Notes under the pieces: model-generated
The model's database searches: none
Told to the model about the DNA's origin: nothing
The model's input: only the letters and a program-made list of their open reading frames with translations
Origin: Tretioscincus oriximinensis
Lineage: Eukaryota > Chordata > Lepidosauria > Squamata > Gymnophthalmidae
NCBI GenBank assembly: GCA_022410635.1
Contig: JAJVDF010000210.1
Location: 1,464,967 to 1,528,966 of the forward strand
DNA: 64,000 nt
Direction: 5' to 3'
Part shown: positions 1-10,995 of the stretch, piece by piece
Layout of the letters: every line of letters begins with the position of its first letter
How positions within the stretch are numbered: position 1 is the stretch's first letter
Translations under genes and position numbers: made by a program

Positions 1-175
1 CGGGAGCGTCGAGGGCATTTGGGAGCGATCGTGTCGATGGCCCTGCCTGCCTCCTGATTCCAGAGGGCGACAAGAGCCTCCGCAGGACCGCCAGCCAAGT
101 CNACCGGAAAATCNCNCAGAGCTGTCAGGAATCCAGTCGGATCCATCATTCTCCGGGAGCGGACCATCACAATGG
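1..175 (-). mobile_element. L2-clade LINE fragment, ORF2 interior
   Basis: Read on the minus strand, this stretch gives an open peptide ending in a DTIAPK-like motif followed by basic residues. It is preceded by ALWNQE. Both resemble the linker between endonuclease and reverse transcriptase in L2-type LINEs. It runs off the window edge and contains several Ns, so neither end is defined. Assignment rests on motif memory only. Confidence 0.45.
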
Positions 176-224
176 GTCCTTCACCCCTGTAGTGGGATTG
201 CGGCACCATAAGTCCAAACTTTAC

Positions 225-632
225 CAGGCTGTGTGTCATCTGGAAACCATGTCTTATGAGGAATGGTTAAAGGATTTAGAGATGCAAAAGAGAAGCCTGA
301 GAGGAGACCTGACAGCTGTCTACAAATATCTGAAGAGCTGTCAAAGAGCAGAGGGATCAGCATTGTTATCATTGGCACATGGAAGGACTAGAAACAATAG
401 GATGAAACTGCAAGGGAGTACATACAGATTAGGTATCAGAAAAAACTTTCTAACAGTCAGAGTGATAAACTAGTGGAACAGGTTGCCACAGGAGGTGGTG
501 AGTTCACCTTCACTGGAAGAGTCTACAAACAGAGACTGGGATGGTTTAATGAATCCTGCATTGAGCAAGGGGTTGGATCCGATGGCCCTGGAGGTCCCTT
601 CCATATCTATAATTCTATGATTNTATGATTTT
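225..632 (+). mobile_element. CR1 LINE 3' end (ORF2 C-terminus and tail)
   Basis: The plus-strand translation contains KRSLRGDLTAVYKYLK, RTRNNRMKLQ and RLGIRKNF. These match the C-terminal end of CR1 ORF2 as known from birds and reptiles (RRLRGDLIALYNYLK, RTRGNGLKL). After the frame ends, the sequence closes with the CR1 3' hallmark: GGTCCCTTCC followed by repeats of ATTCTATG (about 605-630). The copy is strongly 5' truncated and frameshifted. It is a dead insertion. Confidence 0.85.
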
Positions 633-639
633 ATCAACC

Positions 640-692
640 ACCAATGGCCCAAAGAGCTGGTCTTTCAACTNAGAGGATTGTCCATGCCCATT
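640..692 (+). mobile_element. Possible SINE head fragment
   Basis: A short stretch (GGCCCAAAGAGCTGGTCTTTCAACT) resembles the head of the tRNA-derived SINE seen intact at 48,155-48,420. Only about 50 bases align, so this is weak. Confidence 0.25.
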
Positions 693-1335
693 GAAGGACC
701 TCATAACTCAGTTTGCAGTGCAGAAACAGATTTTACCTTCATTCACCCTTTCCCGAATGTCACCGTTTCTCCATTCTCTGTTTCTTTTTGGCAATTGTAT
801 CTTACCTTAATCCATTAGAACTTTCCAAATGTGAAGATAACTGCTGGCTTTTCCTGCCAAATGATTTTGCAGCACCATTGTCATTTGTTTATTTTTACAT
901 TTTAACCAAAGATTGCAGTGGAACCTTTACAGCAACTTCTGTCTTATTTGTTTCTGTTTGTAGAATTGAAGCACGTGGATGTAAAATATGGAGAAGTGCC
1001 AAGTCCTAGTGAGCTAGAATGCTGAAATAATACCAAAAACAGCTTGCCATTTATATGACTTCAAATTGTATGTTGGGAAACAGATGGTCAGTGCTTGGGC
1101 GGTAATTTCAGCCTCAGTCGTCTTGTGGAGGGAATCAGCCTTTGCCAGTAAACTGGTAAATGTGGGATATTTTAAGTGTTTTAGAAATAACATGCAGGTA
1201 TTTTTTATATAAACTTTTTTTCTTTTTTTCCCCTTTATATATTTTATTTTTGATAAATAAAAAAAACTATATGTAATGAAGCATGTTTCTATACAAAATG
1301 TTGATGGTATCTGATTTCCTTCCCTTCCTCACCCC

Positions 1336-1625
1336 AAGAGGCATAGTGGTGCAGAGGTTAAGAACAGACCTTTCAACAGAGAGGTCCACGTTCGAGGCCC
1401 ATGTGTCTATCATGGAGAGGGTGAGCACCTTCTGCTGGCCTTAGCTTCAGCTAACCTAGCTCTTCAAATGTAAGCAATTNCAAGTAGATGAATAAGGTAC
1501 TCAAAATGTGTTGAGAAAGTTTGAATGTAAGTCTTTGAGCTAAAAAATAGCTTGTATGCTGCTTGAGTCTTATCAGGAGAAAAAAAATGGGGTATAAAAA
1601 ACCAATTCTTTCTCTTCTTCTCTTT
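1336..1625 (+). mobile_element. tRNA-derived SINE (family B)
   Basis: The head has an A-box-like TAGTGGTGCAGAGGTTAAG and a B-box-like CGTTCGAGGCCC, as in a tRNA promoter for RNA polymerase III. The body contains GAGGGTGAGCACCTTCTGCTGGCC. The 3' end reads GGGGTATAAAAAACCAATTC followed by a pyrimidine-rich tail. The same order is found at 18,082, 35,620, 48,155 and 63,166. The 3' part (AAGTCTTTGAGC, GGTATAAA) recalls BovB-type LINE tails, a known feature of Sauria SINEs. Confidence 0.7.
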
Positions 1626-1689
1626 GCACATCCACATTTACCATTCTTCAGTCTCCANATTATGCTTTAAATAACTCAATTGGAAGAAA

Positions 1690-2060
1690 CGGCTCCCCTT
1701 CCCTACTTGCCACTGAAGAAGACCATCTACCTGTGTTCTTGTCAAAACACGTCTGACCACATGCGGACTTCTGTGAAGAAGGTTGGGACTCATGTTCTCT
1801 ATGCCTCAGTTGCTCATGGACACCCTTTTATTGTTTATATTTTGTTTTTCCTTTACTCCACCCCCAGTGGTTTATACTTTTTATTTTCAATTTTGAGTGT
1901 TACTTTCTTACTGAAAGTGTGCATTTTAGATTTTAGTACTTTGGTACTGTTCTTGGTCTCTTTTATTTTTCGCTTTTAGCAGGTTTTGGAGACCTGCGTT
2001 TGTTGTTCCGTTACACTTTTTGGTCTTCTTTGCACTTTGTTGTTTGACTGAAACTATGAA
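1690..2060 (+). mobile_element. Possible Penelope-like element tail
   Basis: It contains CCACTGAAGAAGACC (about 1,709) and, shortly after, AAAACACGTCTGACC. The same pair of blocks, in the same order, lies at the second arm of the hairpin at 23,514-23,610. It then continues as T-rich sequence without a clear end. The call depends on this pairing and is tentative. Confidence 0.35.
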
Positions 2061-2209
2061 AACCTATGCCTGCAGCATTTCTGGTAATACTGACCAAGGG
2101 GGAATCTCAACACGAACGTTCACTTTACCCCTCCCCTTATAAAACAGTAAGTCATCATTCAGACTCAGCAAAGGAGAAAAAGGAGGATCTATAAAAACTT
2201 TTCTCCTCA

Positions 2210-2408
2210 TAGGCTGACCAGATGACCCCTTTTTTGGGAGGTTGAAAACCCATTTTTGGGATGCCTCCCAGGTTTTTTTGAGGAATTTTTTTTCAAAAAA
2301 GATTTTTTTGGAACTTTTTTACTTTTTTTGTTTATTTCTCAGAAAGTTCCGGGAGGCACCCCAAAACGGGTTTTCAAACCCCCCCCAAGGGGTCATCTGG
2401 TCAGCCTA
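2210..2408. mobile_element. Palindromic hAT-like MITE (TAGGCTGACCAGATGACCCC family), copy 1
   Basis: The two halves are near-perfect reverse complements, beginning TAGGCTGACCAGATGACCCC and ending GGGGTCATCTGGTCAGCCTA, so transcripts would fold into one long hairpin. It is too short to encode a transposase. Related copies lie at 16,925, 23,021 and 57,223. The 8-bp target duplication of the copy at 23,021 points to a hAT-type transposase. I see no clear duplication here. Confidence 0.75.
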
Positions 2409-2814
2409 TAATAGGCTCCCTCCATACATGCACCAATGAAGCTGACCCCTACCAACTCCCTCCTACCTTGTTATTCCACGATGTGGCTGAGGCCTACTCA
2501 TGAGGAGCGCTGCGCTGCCATGGAAACTGGAAGGATGCTGATGTCATGCTGATATAGCTCCTGCATACTGGCTCCCTAATTGGCTGTTGGAAGCAAGGTC
2601 TCGCATGACTTTGGGTGAGATTGTGCTGCAGCCATGGGGAAGCCCTCCATGCCAGCTCTGCACAGGGGAATGGAAGTGGGCCCCAGACAGCTCCATTGCT
2701 GATCAGACTTTCCCAATGATGAGAAATTATGCAACAGCCTGGGATCCACTCTGGGTGCTCCAATAGAGGTAGGATTCCCCTGCNCAGATGCACCCTTAGT
2801 TTTAAACCAAGAGT

Positions 2815-2985
2815 GAACTTTTGTTGTTTTCTCCACAACAGACACCCTGTGAAGTCGGCAGGGCTGAGAGAGTTCTGAAGAACTGTGAACTGGCTTCATG
2901 GAGGAGTGTGGAGTCGAACCAGGAGACTACCAGATCAGAGTCCAACACTCTTAACTATTACACCAAGCTGGCTCCTTAAATACGT
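2815..2985 (-). mobile_element. Sauria-type SINE (family A), 3' truncated
   Basis: On the minus strand it reads GCCAGCTTGGTGTAATAGTT, then GTTGGACTCTGATCTGG, then TGGTTCGACTCC (B-box), then a body with CTCTCAGCCCTGCCGACTTC and CAGGGTGTCTGTTGTGG. This order is typical of a Sauria SINE with a tRNA-like head. The usual GGGTATAAAAA tail is missing. The tRNA-like head is not a functional tRNA gene. Confidence 0.8.
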
Positions 2986-4811
2986 TACTGAGACCACCCT
3001 GTGCAAATAGGTCCACACAGACCTTTTCCTTCCATTTGATCACTCTGCAACAATAGAAAATGCTTCTAGGTAGCTAGTAAAAATGAAGCTGTAGAAATCT
3101 GGCTACTGCTTGGTGATTCCCTACAGATGCCCCCAACCATTTTAAATCTTTCGAATGTCAAGTGCTCTTTTTAAGAATTGTGAACCTGCTTCTTTTTCTT
3201 TCTTTCTTTTAAAAAAGATTTGCAGTCCACTGTTANGTTTGCAAGATTGCATAAATGTATACTCACCTAGAACAAATGAAACACACATTCCCTGATGACG
3301 CATTTACAATGCCTTGTGCAAGGAGTTTTGTTTTTAAAAAAAACATTTAATTTTATTTAAGGATAGATGCTCCAAGCCATGGGGCAAAAACATGGATCCA
3401 GTTAGATAAAAAGAGGTCACATGAAAATTCATGACTTGATAGATATTTCAGGGCCCTCTGAAAAATACATTTTATATTTAGGTTCTTTATATTTGCACGT
3501 TTCAAAAGGCTGACATTAATCTCACTTCCAAGCGCTATAATTTTCTGCCAAATCATTATATCTGACACCAAAGTGAAATAACAGGTATTTGCTTGAGCAA
3601 ATAGAAACGTATGTTGGATTTGCTTCAGCATTACTGTCATAGTCACAATATTCCAACAATTACTGTTCAAGCAATGCCTGAAACCTGTTCATTGATTACA
3701 TTTAGAACTAAAACCTACATCTGGTAAGCTATCTGTGAAAAATCACTGGGCTCCTTGTCTTCTTTTGAAAAATGAAAGCTGTGTTTTAAAGTTAATTAGC
3801 TAAAAAAAAAAAAGAACAAAACAATTCTATTCATTGCTTCCAACAGGACTGATCCAAAAAGACGGAGGGAAATATAACTTCTGATATAATCATATGGACG
3901 CTTCCCATATGTTTATGGCACTCTTCTGTATAGTATCATAATTCTTCTTTTCTTTCTTATATGATTCTCTCTTCTGAAGCTCCCTTACTCGTCTACAAAT
4001 ACCAATTAGTTAGCAGAAGTAATTTATTCTCCTCTTAAACTTGTAGGCATTGAAATAAAAGTAGTAAACCCCATCATTTGGATATTTGGATCCTGATTTA
4101 TCAGAATCTTATTGTGGCAAGTGGGTACAGTAGATACTTGGATATCTACCTTTATAATCCTGGTGGATACAGCTGAATAACACACCCAACTGGTCCAAAT
4201 TGGCCAACTTAAATGCATTCTAGAGCGAGCTGCCCTTCCCTATTTCTCCTGTCACTGGTGCATGGGGCCACCAACACCACACAGAGTCTTAGCTACTTAT
4301 GTGAACAAGAATACTGCAAAAAAGTACAAGCTCAATAAGGACTCAACAATTTCTGATCTAAACCAAGGCAAATTATTCAGCAATTCAAGACCCATGCTCC
4401 AACCACTGTTGCTGAAGAAACTGAAGTTGACCAGTTCTGTGAAGGTCTATAACATCTTCTAGAACTAAGCACCCCCAAAATGATGTCACTTTCACCATGG
4501 GAAATGTAGTACTAAAGTAGGAAATCAGGAAATAATTCCTGATCAGGAATTAAGGGAAGTACGAATAACAGCTGTTTTCTCTAGGACTCTATTTGCAAAG
4601 ACTTAATAATCTGTTTTTCTGGAAATCACTATTCCGTACTTTCTGAATGAGAATACTGCTAATCTACATCAAATGTGTAATAACAATTCCCTAAAATGGA
4701 TTAATGGTAAACCCGATAAACCTGCCCTGCACATGTTAGAAGGCTACTGAAAGTGAATTAATAGTGATATCAGAGAAAAGCTTTGATAGCCTTGATTCAG
4801 AATGTTCGGCA
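2986..4811. other. Unclassified AT-rich DNA, no gene seen
   Basis: There are short pyrimidine and poly-A runs but no recognisable exon, RNA or repeat family. The open frames here (up to about 105 codons) have no motif that I recognise and look like chance frames. Confidence 0.5.
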
Positions 4812-4870
4812 AATGGGGTTTGTAGCACTTTGAGGCTAGTCTTATTCATCTCAGTGCTACAAACCCCACT
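4812..4870. repeat. Short hairpin with 18-bp arms
   Basis: ATGGGGTTTGTAGCACT at 4,813-4,829 is the reverse complement of AGTGCTACAAACCCCA at 4,853 onward, with one mismatch and a 23-bp loop. It could be a very small MITE or a chance fold-back; no target duplication was identified. Confidence 0.6.
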
Positions 4871-5171
4871 TGCTGGTCTTAATAGTGGTATGTTAGTATG
4901 GCTGCATTCTCACGGGGGGGGGGGGAGAACTGGAGGAAAAGCTTTGTGGTTTTGCATTGAGCGCACACAGTTTTCCTATAATCCACAGGGAAAGTGTTTG
5001 CAAAATCACATGTCACCAGAATGTGAGTTCTCCCACAAATGTGGTGCAGATGCAGTTTTTTTCCAATTTGGGCTAACTGTGCTCTGGTTGTGGTTTGCCT
5101 GTAGCTGGAGTGCCTCTCAGCAAATGCTAGCATGCACTACCGCTGTGACTCCATTTTGTTCTAACCTTTGA

Positions 5172-6229
5172 CAAAGCAACAGTGGTTTTTAAAGGGTTTT
5201 TTTCTTTGGGGGAGGGGGTTGTAATTATGTATTTGTGCAAAACTCGGGCACATTTTTTTAAAAAAAGGTGAAGCAGAGCAAATTCCAAAAACTTATTACC
5301 CAGTCAATGCAGCCATTAACTCCAGAATGTGACTCTTGGCCGGACGATGAAACGAAGCTGAAACAGAGCTGGAAATGGAAGAAAATGGCAGAGGGACTTG
5401 AATTAACTTTGCAGTTCTCAAAACTGCTTCTTTCACCCCTATAGAGTGCATATTTGTAGCTGACCTCAAAGGTAGTGTTGAACATCCAGACTGCCTTGGG
5501 AGACCCTTTTGGAGTGGTCTTCAAAGCTAGCGCTGAAGTTCCAGAACTATCCTCAAAGACATTGCTAATGTGAATCATTCGCAGCACATAACTGACCATA
5601 ATATCATGTATAATAACAGTTTGGTGTCCATACGCCATTGTTTCATATCTAATGTGGATCAAGCTGCTTAATGCAAACACATGTGGTTGCAGCTAAACCA
5701 CATCCTGCTAATCCATGTTAACTAATGTGCTTTAAAGAAGGTATTGTGCAAAAAGAGCTAAGTTAGAAGGTGGCCATGGTTTCCAGGGAAAGTATTTCAG
5801 CAGCATCTATTGAGGCATGCTTTGACCTAATTATGAATAAAGCTCGTTTCTTATAAGCTTTAATATGTATCTAAGTGTCAAAAAAACCCCACAACAATGT
5901 AACATTAGCTTTCATCCTCTTCTCAGTTACAATTCTACCAGCTCATTTTCTTAACTTCCTTTTCTTTCCAAGGAAGCTTTCTTCCTTTCCAGTTTAGAAA
6001 CTTGAGCTGTACCACTATGANGTCTCCTCTTTGGAAATGAACAAAAGCCTCTTTAATCTTCTTTCATGGCTCATATTAATTTACTTCACCCCTCCAAAGC
6101 AATTATAGTCCCTCTTTTTTCTCTTTAAGTGCAGATGCAACTAAGGATAAAGACTGGAAGGATTGTCCTTCCCTACCACTATTTTTATTCTTTGAAATCT
6201 ACATTCATGAAATCTTCTTGTTCCCAGTT
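5172..6229. other. Unclassified DNA, no gene seen
   Basis: AT-rich sequence with no recognisable coding exon or repeat. The 140-codon minus frame at 5,258-5,680 shows no familiar motif or domain. Confidence 0.45.
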
Positions 6230-6249
6230 CCCTCTGTGAATCAGAAGNA

Positions 6250-6460
6250 ACTGTGTTATAAATGGGTACTAGGGTGGATGTCTGGATGGAACAACAGGCA
6301 GGACTCCTGACATACCATTTGCAGGGAGTCATGAGCAGGTGCATATTTTGCTTTCCTCTGTTCAGATGCATCTGGTGGGCCTCTGTGTGAGACAGAATGC
6401 TGGACTAGATGGGCTGTGGCTTGATCCAGTAAGGCTCTTCTTATGTTATTATGTGTTACA
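6250..6460 (+). mobile_element. CR1-clade LINE (CTTATGTT-tail family), 3' end
   Basis: It shares ACAGGCAGGACTCCTGA, ACCATTTGCAGGGAGTCATG, TTTTGCTTTCCTCTGTTCAG and GGCTCTTCTTATGTT with the longer copies at 9-10.5 kb and 58.5 kb. It is only the 3' untranslated end and ends at a degenerated octamer tail. 5' truncation is normal for target-primed LINE insertion. Confidence 0.8.
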
Positions 6461-7683
6461 AANATTTTAATCTGACCTTCCCCTCTAAATTTGTGTCCCA
6501 GCTGGCTAGGAATGCCTCCTAAGAAGGGAATTATACTGCTTGGAGATTCTGCTTTAGCGTTCCCTTTTTACAGCACAGCAAGAAACCATAGGGAACAGTT
6601 CTGGTGGAATGTGGATGGCAGCAAAGTAGACCTTATGGTTCTGACCAAATGCTCTACCCATGTGTTGCATACATGCTGTTTTCCTTGTCCAACTGAAGCA
6701 AAATATGGGCAGCTAAGTCCAGCCAGGCTAAACTGGAAGGTCTACAGTTTTGCACTTTGATTATGGAATAGCAAAGACAATCAAAGGTTTCTTTACCATT
6801 AGAATCTGCATTCACATTGCTAAATGCCTCATAATTTTCCAACCATCCCAAAAGCATTCTTAAACTTATCTTTGTTTTTGCAATTTGAGATTGGAGAACA
6901 GTCCAGGCAAATTCCAGGAAAAGAGCAGTCAAGCATTGCTAATTGCTTGACTATTCCTCAGTCCCTCCAAAAGCATTCTTAAACTTAACATTGTGTGGTC
7001 AATGTATAAGGCAAGTTTCCTGGGAAGTGTGAATTCCTGTTATACCAGGTCTTCATACCATATGATATGTTTTCACTTAATTGAATTGCAGTAAGGGAGG
7101 TAGTGGTGGGGGGGCAGCCAAGCATGTAAGACTTTCATCAGGATCTCTATATCACCTGCAGCTACTACTGGTTGAGATGACATACAGAGGGAAAAAGGTT
7201 GGGTTTGACTCAATTGTTTCCCAATGAATCCCTGCTCTGTGACTCTCCCTCTGGATCAGCTCCTACTAGGGGGTTGTCTTATGATGCTGAGCTCTGTACC
7301 CAGAATAAGGCTCAGTGTGGACAAAGTCTTCCCCCTATCTCATTTTAACAGTAATAGCATTCCATTCTGCAATTCCATGAAAGCATTTGTTTTCAAAATC
7401 CTTTGAAATCCTCAGTCAATGGCAAAACTCGCATTAACCAGTAGTATAGGTTTTAGATTCAGTAGCAGTGGGTCTTTTCTCTCTCTCTCTTTCAGGAAGT
7501 AATTCATTATACTAATAAGTTTTATACAGATAAATCACTTTGCAAAGAGATGGTTGCATTAATCTTCTTTTTCGAAAAGATGAACTCTGGAGAAGTTTCC
7601 CGCTACCTCTCAAGCTTAGATTATTTTTCTGACAATTTCTCTCCTAGCCTGTCATTGCTGTCTTAAGCATGACTGATGATTTC
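6461..7683. other. Unclassified DNA, no gene seen
   Basis: No coding exon, RNA gene or repeat family was recognised here. There is a short CTCTCTCT tract near 7,480. Confidence 0.45.
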
Positions 7684-8157
7684 ATATAAATCCCATGTTA
7701 TCCAGAACAGCCATGGGAAATTTCAATATAGCTCGCATGCCAGACCTATATGTCTATTCCCTACCCTTCTTCCTGCAAAACAAAAACAAAGTAGGACAGA
7801 ACAATTCAAGAATATATTTTTCCAATTAAAAGATAGATAGATGGATAGATGGATAGATAGATAGATAGATGGATAGATGGATAGATGGATAGATGGATAG
7901 ATGGATAGATGGATAGATGGATATAGATAGATAGATATAGATAGATAGATAGATAGATGATCCATTACAGATTTATATTGCTCCCCCCACACATACTTAT
8001 TTTATATAAATCCCATGTTATCCAGAACAGCCATGGGAAATTTCAATATAGCTCGCATGCCAGACCTATATGTCTATTCCCTACCCTTCTCCTGCATAAC
8101 AAAAACAAAGTAGGACAGAACGATTCAAGAATATATTTTTACAATTAAAAGATAGAT

Positions 8158-8196
<39 letters not shown>

Positions 8197-8245
8197 GATC
8201 CATTACAGATTTGTATTGCTCCCCCTTACACATATTTTATACTAA
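7684..8245. repeat. Tandem duplication carrying two GATA microsatellites
   Basis: The block starting ATATAAATCCCATGTTATCC at 7,684 recurs at 8,004, a 320-bp offset, with only a few differences. Each copy has a left flank (about 145 bp), a GATA/GATG array (7,832-7,958 mixed GATA and GATG; 8,151-8,197 nearly pure GATA) and a right flank starting ATCCATTACAGATTT. The two arrays differ in length and purity although the flanks barely differ. Confidence 0.9.
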
Positions 8246-8269
8246 TAATGACAACCTATATTTCAGTTA

Positions 8270-8737
8270 TAGAACATAAGAACATAAAAGGAGCCTTGTT
8301 GAATGGGACCAGAGACCATCTAGTTCAACATTCTGTCCCACACATGGCCCACCAGTTGCACTAGGGCAATCTCAAGCACCTGTTCTTTACTCCCTGCAAA
8401 TGGTATTTCAGGGATACTGCCTGTTCTTCCATTCTAATAGCTACTGATACATCTGTCTTTCATGAATTTATTTAACCCTAATTTGAAGCTACCCAGACTG
8501 CTAGCTACCACCACCTGTTCTGGAAGTAAATTCCATAAACTAATGACCCTCTGAGTCTAAAAGTACTTTCCCTTGTCTGTCCTTATTCTTCTACCCATCA
8601 GCTTCAGGGAGTGCCCTCTAATCCTAGTGATGTGTGATAGAAAAAATATTTTGTCTCTAGTCACCTCACCCATCCCAAGTATGATTTTATACAATTAGAT
8701 CACCTATTAACTATCATGTTTCGATGCTGAAGAGCAC
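8270..8737 (-). mobile_element. CR1-clade LINE (CTTATGTT-tail family), older copy
   Basis: It starts with AGAACATAAGAACATAA (the tail in reverse) and continues into minus-strand coding sequence for the LINE ORF2 C-terminus (SLSHNTRTRG-like block, Y/F-FTQRV-like block). It has many more differences from the 58.5-kb copy than the copy at 41.8 kb has, so it is an older insertion. Confidence 0.75.
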
Positions 8738-8984
8738 ATCGACTTGTTCTGCATATGCTTTTAAAAACACATTAACAAGCAGGACAAATCTGTTTGGTTA
8801 CACAGAATTAAGGTTATTGAAGCCACTCAGATCTAAAAGATCTCCAAAGGTTTCAGCATTTTCCAACAGCTCTGGGGCCACTTGCAATGACAGCTTCAGA
8901 GCTGTCTGCTGGCAAAGGAGAGCTGAAAACTCTGAGGCACCTCCAAAGCTGCACTTCAGAAGCAATTCTGGCAGGAATCACATA

Positions 8985-10651
8985 CAGGTGGAAACTCAGT
9001 TATAAAGAACCTCAATGTACATCAGAAATAAGAATCTTACCAGGAAAGCAGTCGGACCACTAGATAGCAATGGACAAAAGGGCATAATAAAGGACGACGT
9101 GGAGATTGCAGAGAGGTTAAATGAATTTTTTGCTTCAGTTTTCACTGAACAAGACCGGGGATATTTACCCGCAACAGATTTAGTCTTCCCAGGAATTAAA
9201 CTGGGTAGAGATAACAAGGGAGGAGGTCCTTAATAAGCTGAACATTAATAAATCCCCAGGGCCAGATGGCATTCACCCAAGAATTCTTAAAGAATTCAAA
9301 TGCAAAATTGTTGAACTTCTAACCAAAATATTTAATTTTCCTTAAGATCAGGCATAGTACCAGTAGATTGGAGGGTAGCTAATGTAACACCAATCTTCAA
9401 AAAAGGATGCCGGGGTGATCCTGGAAATTTTGGCCCCTCAGTTTAACATCAGTTCCAGGTAAAGTGTTGGAAACCATAATTAAGGGCAAAATTACTAAAT
9501 ACATGGAGAAGCATGCATTGCTAAAAGAAACTCAGCATGGCTTCTGCAAAGGTAAATCATGCCTTACTAACTTGCTAGAATTCTTTGAGAGTGTTAACAA
9601 AGATGTAGATAAAGGAGATCCAGTTGATATTGCCTATCTAGATTTTCAGAAGGATTTTTATAAAGTCCCTCATCAAGGGCTCCTAAAAAAGCTCCACACT
9701 CATGGTATAAGAGGACAGATTTTGTCCTGGATTGGGAACTGGCTAAAAGATAGAAAACAGGTTCTTTCTGTAACCGAGCAAGAAAAGGATCTTGGGATGT
9801 GGCTGGACAATTCCATGAAGATGTCAACCCAGTGTGCAGCAGCAGCAAAAAAAAAGGTAAATTTGGGGGATAATTAGGAAAGGAATGGAAAACAAGTCAG
9901 CAAATGCTGTTTTGCCTCTTTATAAATCTGTGGTGAGGCCACATTTGCAATACTGTGTTCAATTCTGGTCACCACATCTCATAAAGGATATTGTGGAACT
10001 AGAGAAAGTGCAAAAAAGGGCAACAAAAATGATCAAGGGTCTGGAGAATCTCCCTTATGAAGTCAGGCTGCAATGTCTGGGCCTCTTTAGCCTTGAAAGG
10101 GGATGTTTGAGAGGTGATCTGATTGAAGTATACAATATCATACATGGGGTGGATAGGGTGAATAGAGAAAAAGGAAAGTATTTTTTCACCCAAAGGGTCA
10201 TCAGCCTGTGGAATTTACTTCCTGAAGAAGTAGTGATAGCTAACAGCGTGGATAAGACAAGGGTATAAATGGGTATTAGGATGGGTGTCTGGATATTGCC
10301 TCCAGGATGGAGCAACAGGCAAGATTCCTGAAATACCATTTGCAGGGCGTCATGAACAGGTGCATATTTTGCTTTCCTCTGTTCAGACTGCCCAGATACA
10401 TCTGGTGAGCCTCTGTGTGAGACAGAAAGCTAGACTTGTTGGGCTCTGGCCTGATCCACTCTGGCTCTTCTTATGTTCTTATGTTCCTATGTAATGTAAC
10501 AAAATTTACGGTATAGCAAACAAATTTGAATGTCCCGGTGGAATGCCCATAAGAATAATATTGGTCACAATGGGTTTAGTTATCATAAATTTCATTGTAA
10601 CAAATAAATTCACCTGATCCCTTGGCGTTTGTTATAATGAGGTTTCACCTG
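8985..10651. mobile_element. Tc1/mariner-pogo-like DNA transposon split by a LINE
   Basis: The left end CAGGTGGAAACTCAGTTATA (8,985) matches the reverse complement of the right end (CAGGTGAAACCTCATTATAA, ending 10,651). Both ends are flanked by TA, the usual target of Tc1/mariner/pogo elements. What lies between is almost entirely the inserted LINE at about 9,012-10,494. Only about 27 bases of the left and 155 bases of the right part of the DNA element remain visible, and no transposase is seen. Confidence 0.65.
9012..10494 (+). mobile_element. CR1-clade LINE with internally deleted reverse transcriptase
   Basis: Coding blocks in order: NEFFASVFTEQ (about 9,120), INKSPGPDGIHP (about 9,246-9,281), YLDFQKDFYKVPHQGLLKKL (about 9,632-9,690), then WIGNWLKDRKQ joined directly to EQEKDLGMWLD (about 9,740-9,810). 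The part that should hold the GVPQGSVLGP and FADD catalytic blocks is missing at about 9,758-9,778. Then come PLYKSVVRPHLQYCVQFWSPH, RGDLIEVYNIIHG and FFTQRVISLWNLLPEEV, and the CTTATGTT tail at about 10,470-10,490. Frameshifts and the catalytic deletion make it inactive. Confidence 0.85.
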
Positions 10652-10675
10652 TACCCGTGTGCATGGCCTATTCTG

Positions 10676-10760
10676 AAGTAGAAAGAAGGAAGAGGAGGGA
10701 AAGGAAGAAGAGGAAGGAGAAAGAGGAAGAAGGAACAAACAATAACAAGAAGAAGAGGAC
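10676..10760. repeat. Purine-rich GA tract
   Basis: GAAGAGGAAGGAGAAAGAGG-like purine-only sequence. It lies directly at the 3' side of the minus-strand SINE at 10,745-10,995 and is likely its expanded CTT-type tail read in reverse. Confidence 0.7.
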
Positions 10761-10995
10761 ATGGTAGAGTTGGTTTCTATACTCTCATTTTCTCAATGAG
10801 AAGGAAATCAAAGTGCCCTTCTATAACTTTCTACTCTTCTCTTCACAGCAGGCACCTTATGAAGTCTGTGGGGCTGAGAAAGCTCCAAAGAAATGTGAAT
10901 AGCTGATGGACACCAGCTGTACTTCATGGAGGAATGCAGACTCAAGGAAGGCTTCCGGATTAGACTTCCATTCTGACCAAAAGATCAGACTAGCT
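10745..10995 (-). mobile_element. Sauria-type SINE (family A), diverged
   Basis: On the minus strand it reads CTCAGCCCCACAGACTTCAT, GGTGCCTGCTGTGAAGAGAA, CACTTTGATTTCCTTCTCA and GAGTATAGAAACCAACTCT, the same order as the copy at 20,912-21,150. The tRNA-like head is badly decayed near 10,960-10,995. Confidence 0.7.

Noticed and set aside
2890..2985. tRNA gene on the minus strand
   Set aside because: The boxes look tRNA-like, but the body and context are those of a Sauria-type SINE and the cloverleaf is not intact.
5258..5680. 140-codon minus-strand open frame
   Set aside because: No recognised domain or motif and no promoter or repeat context; the length is not exceptional for six frames of 64 kb.
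7723..7992. Ser/Ile/Tyr/His-rich repeat protein on the minus strand
   Set aside because: It is only the translation of the GATA microsatellite.
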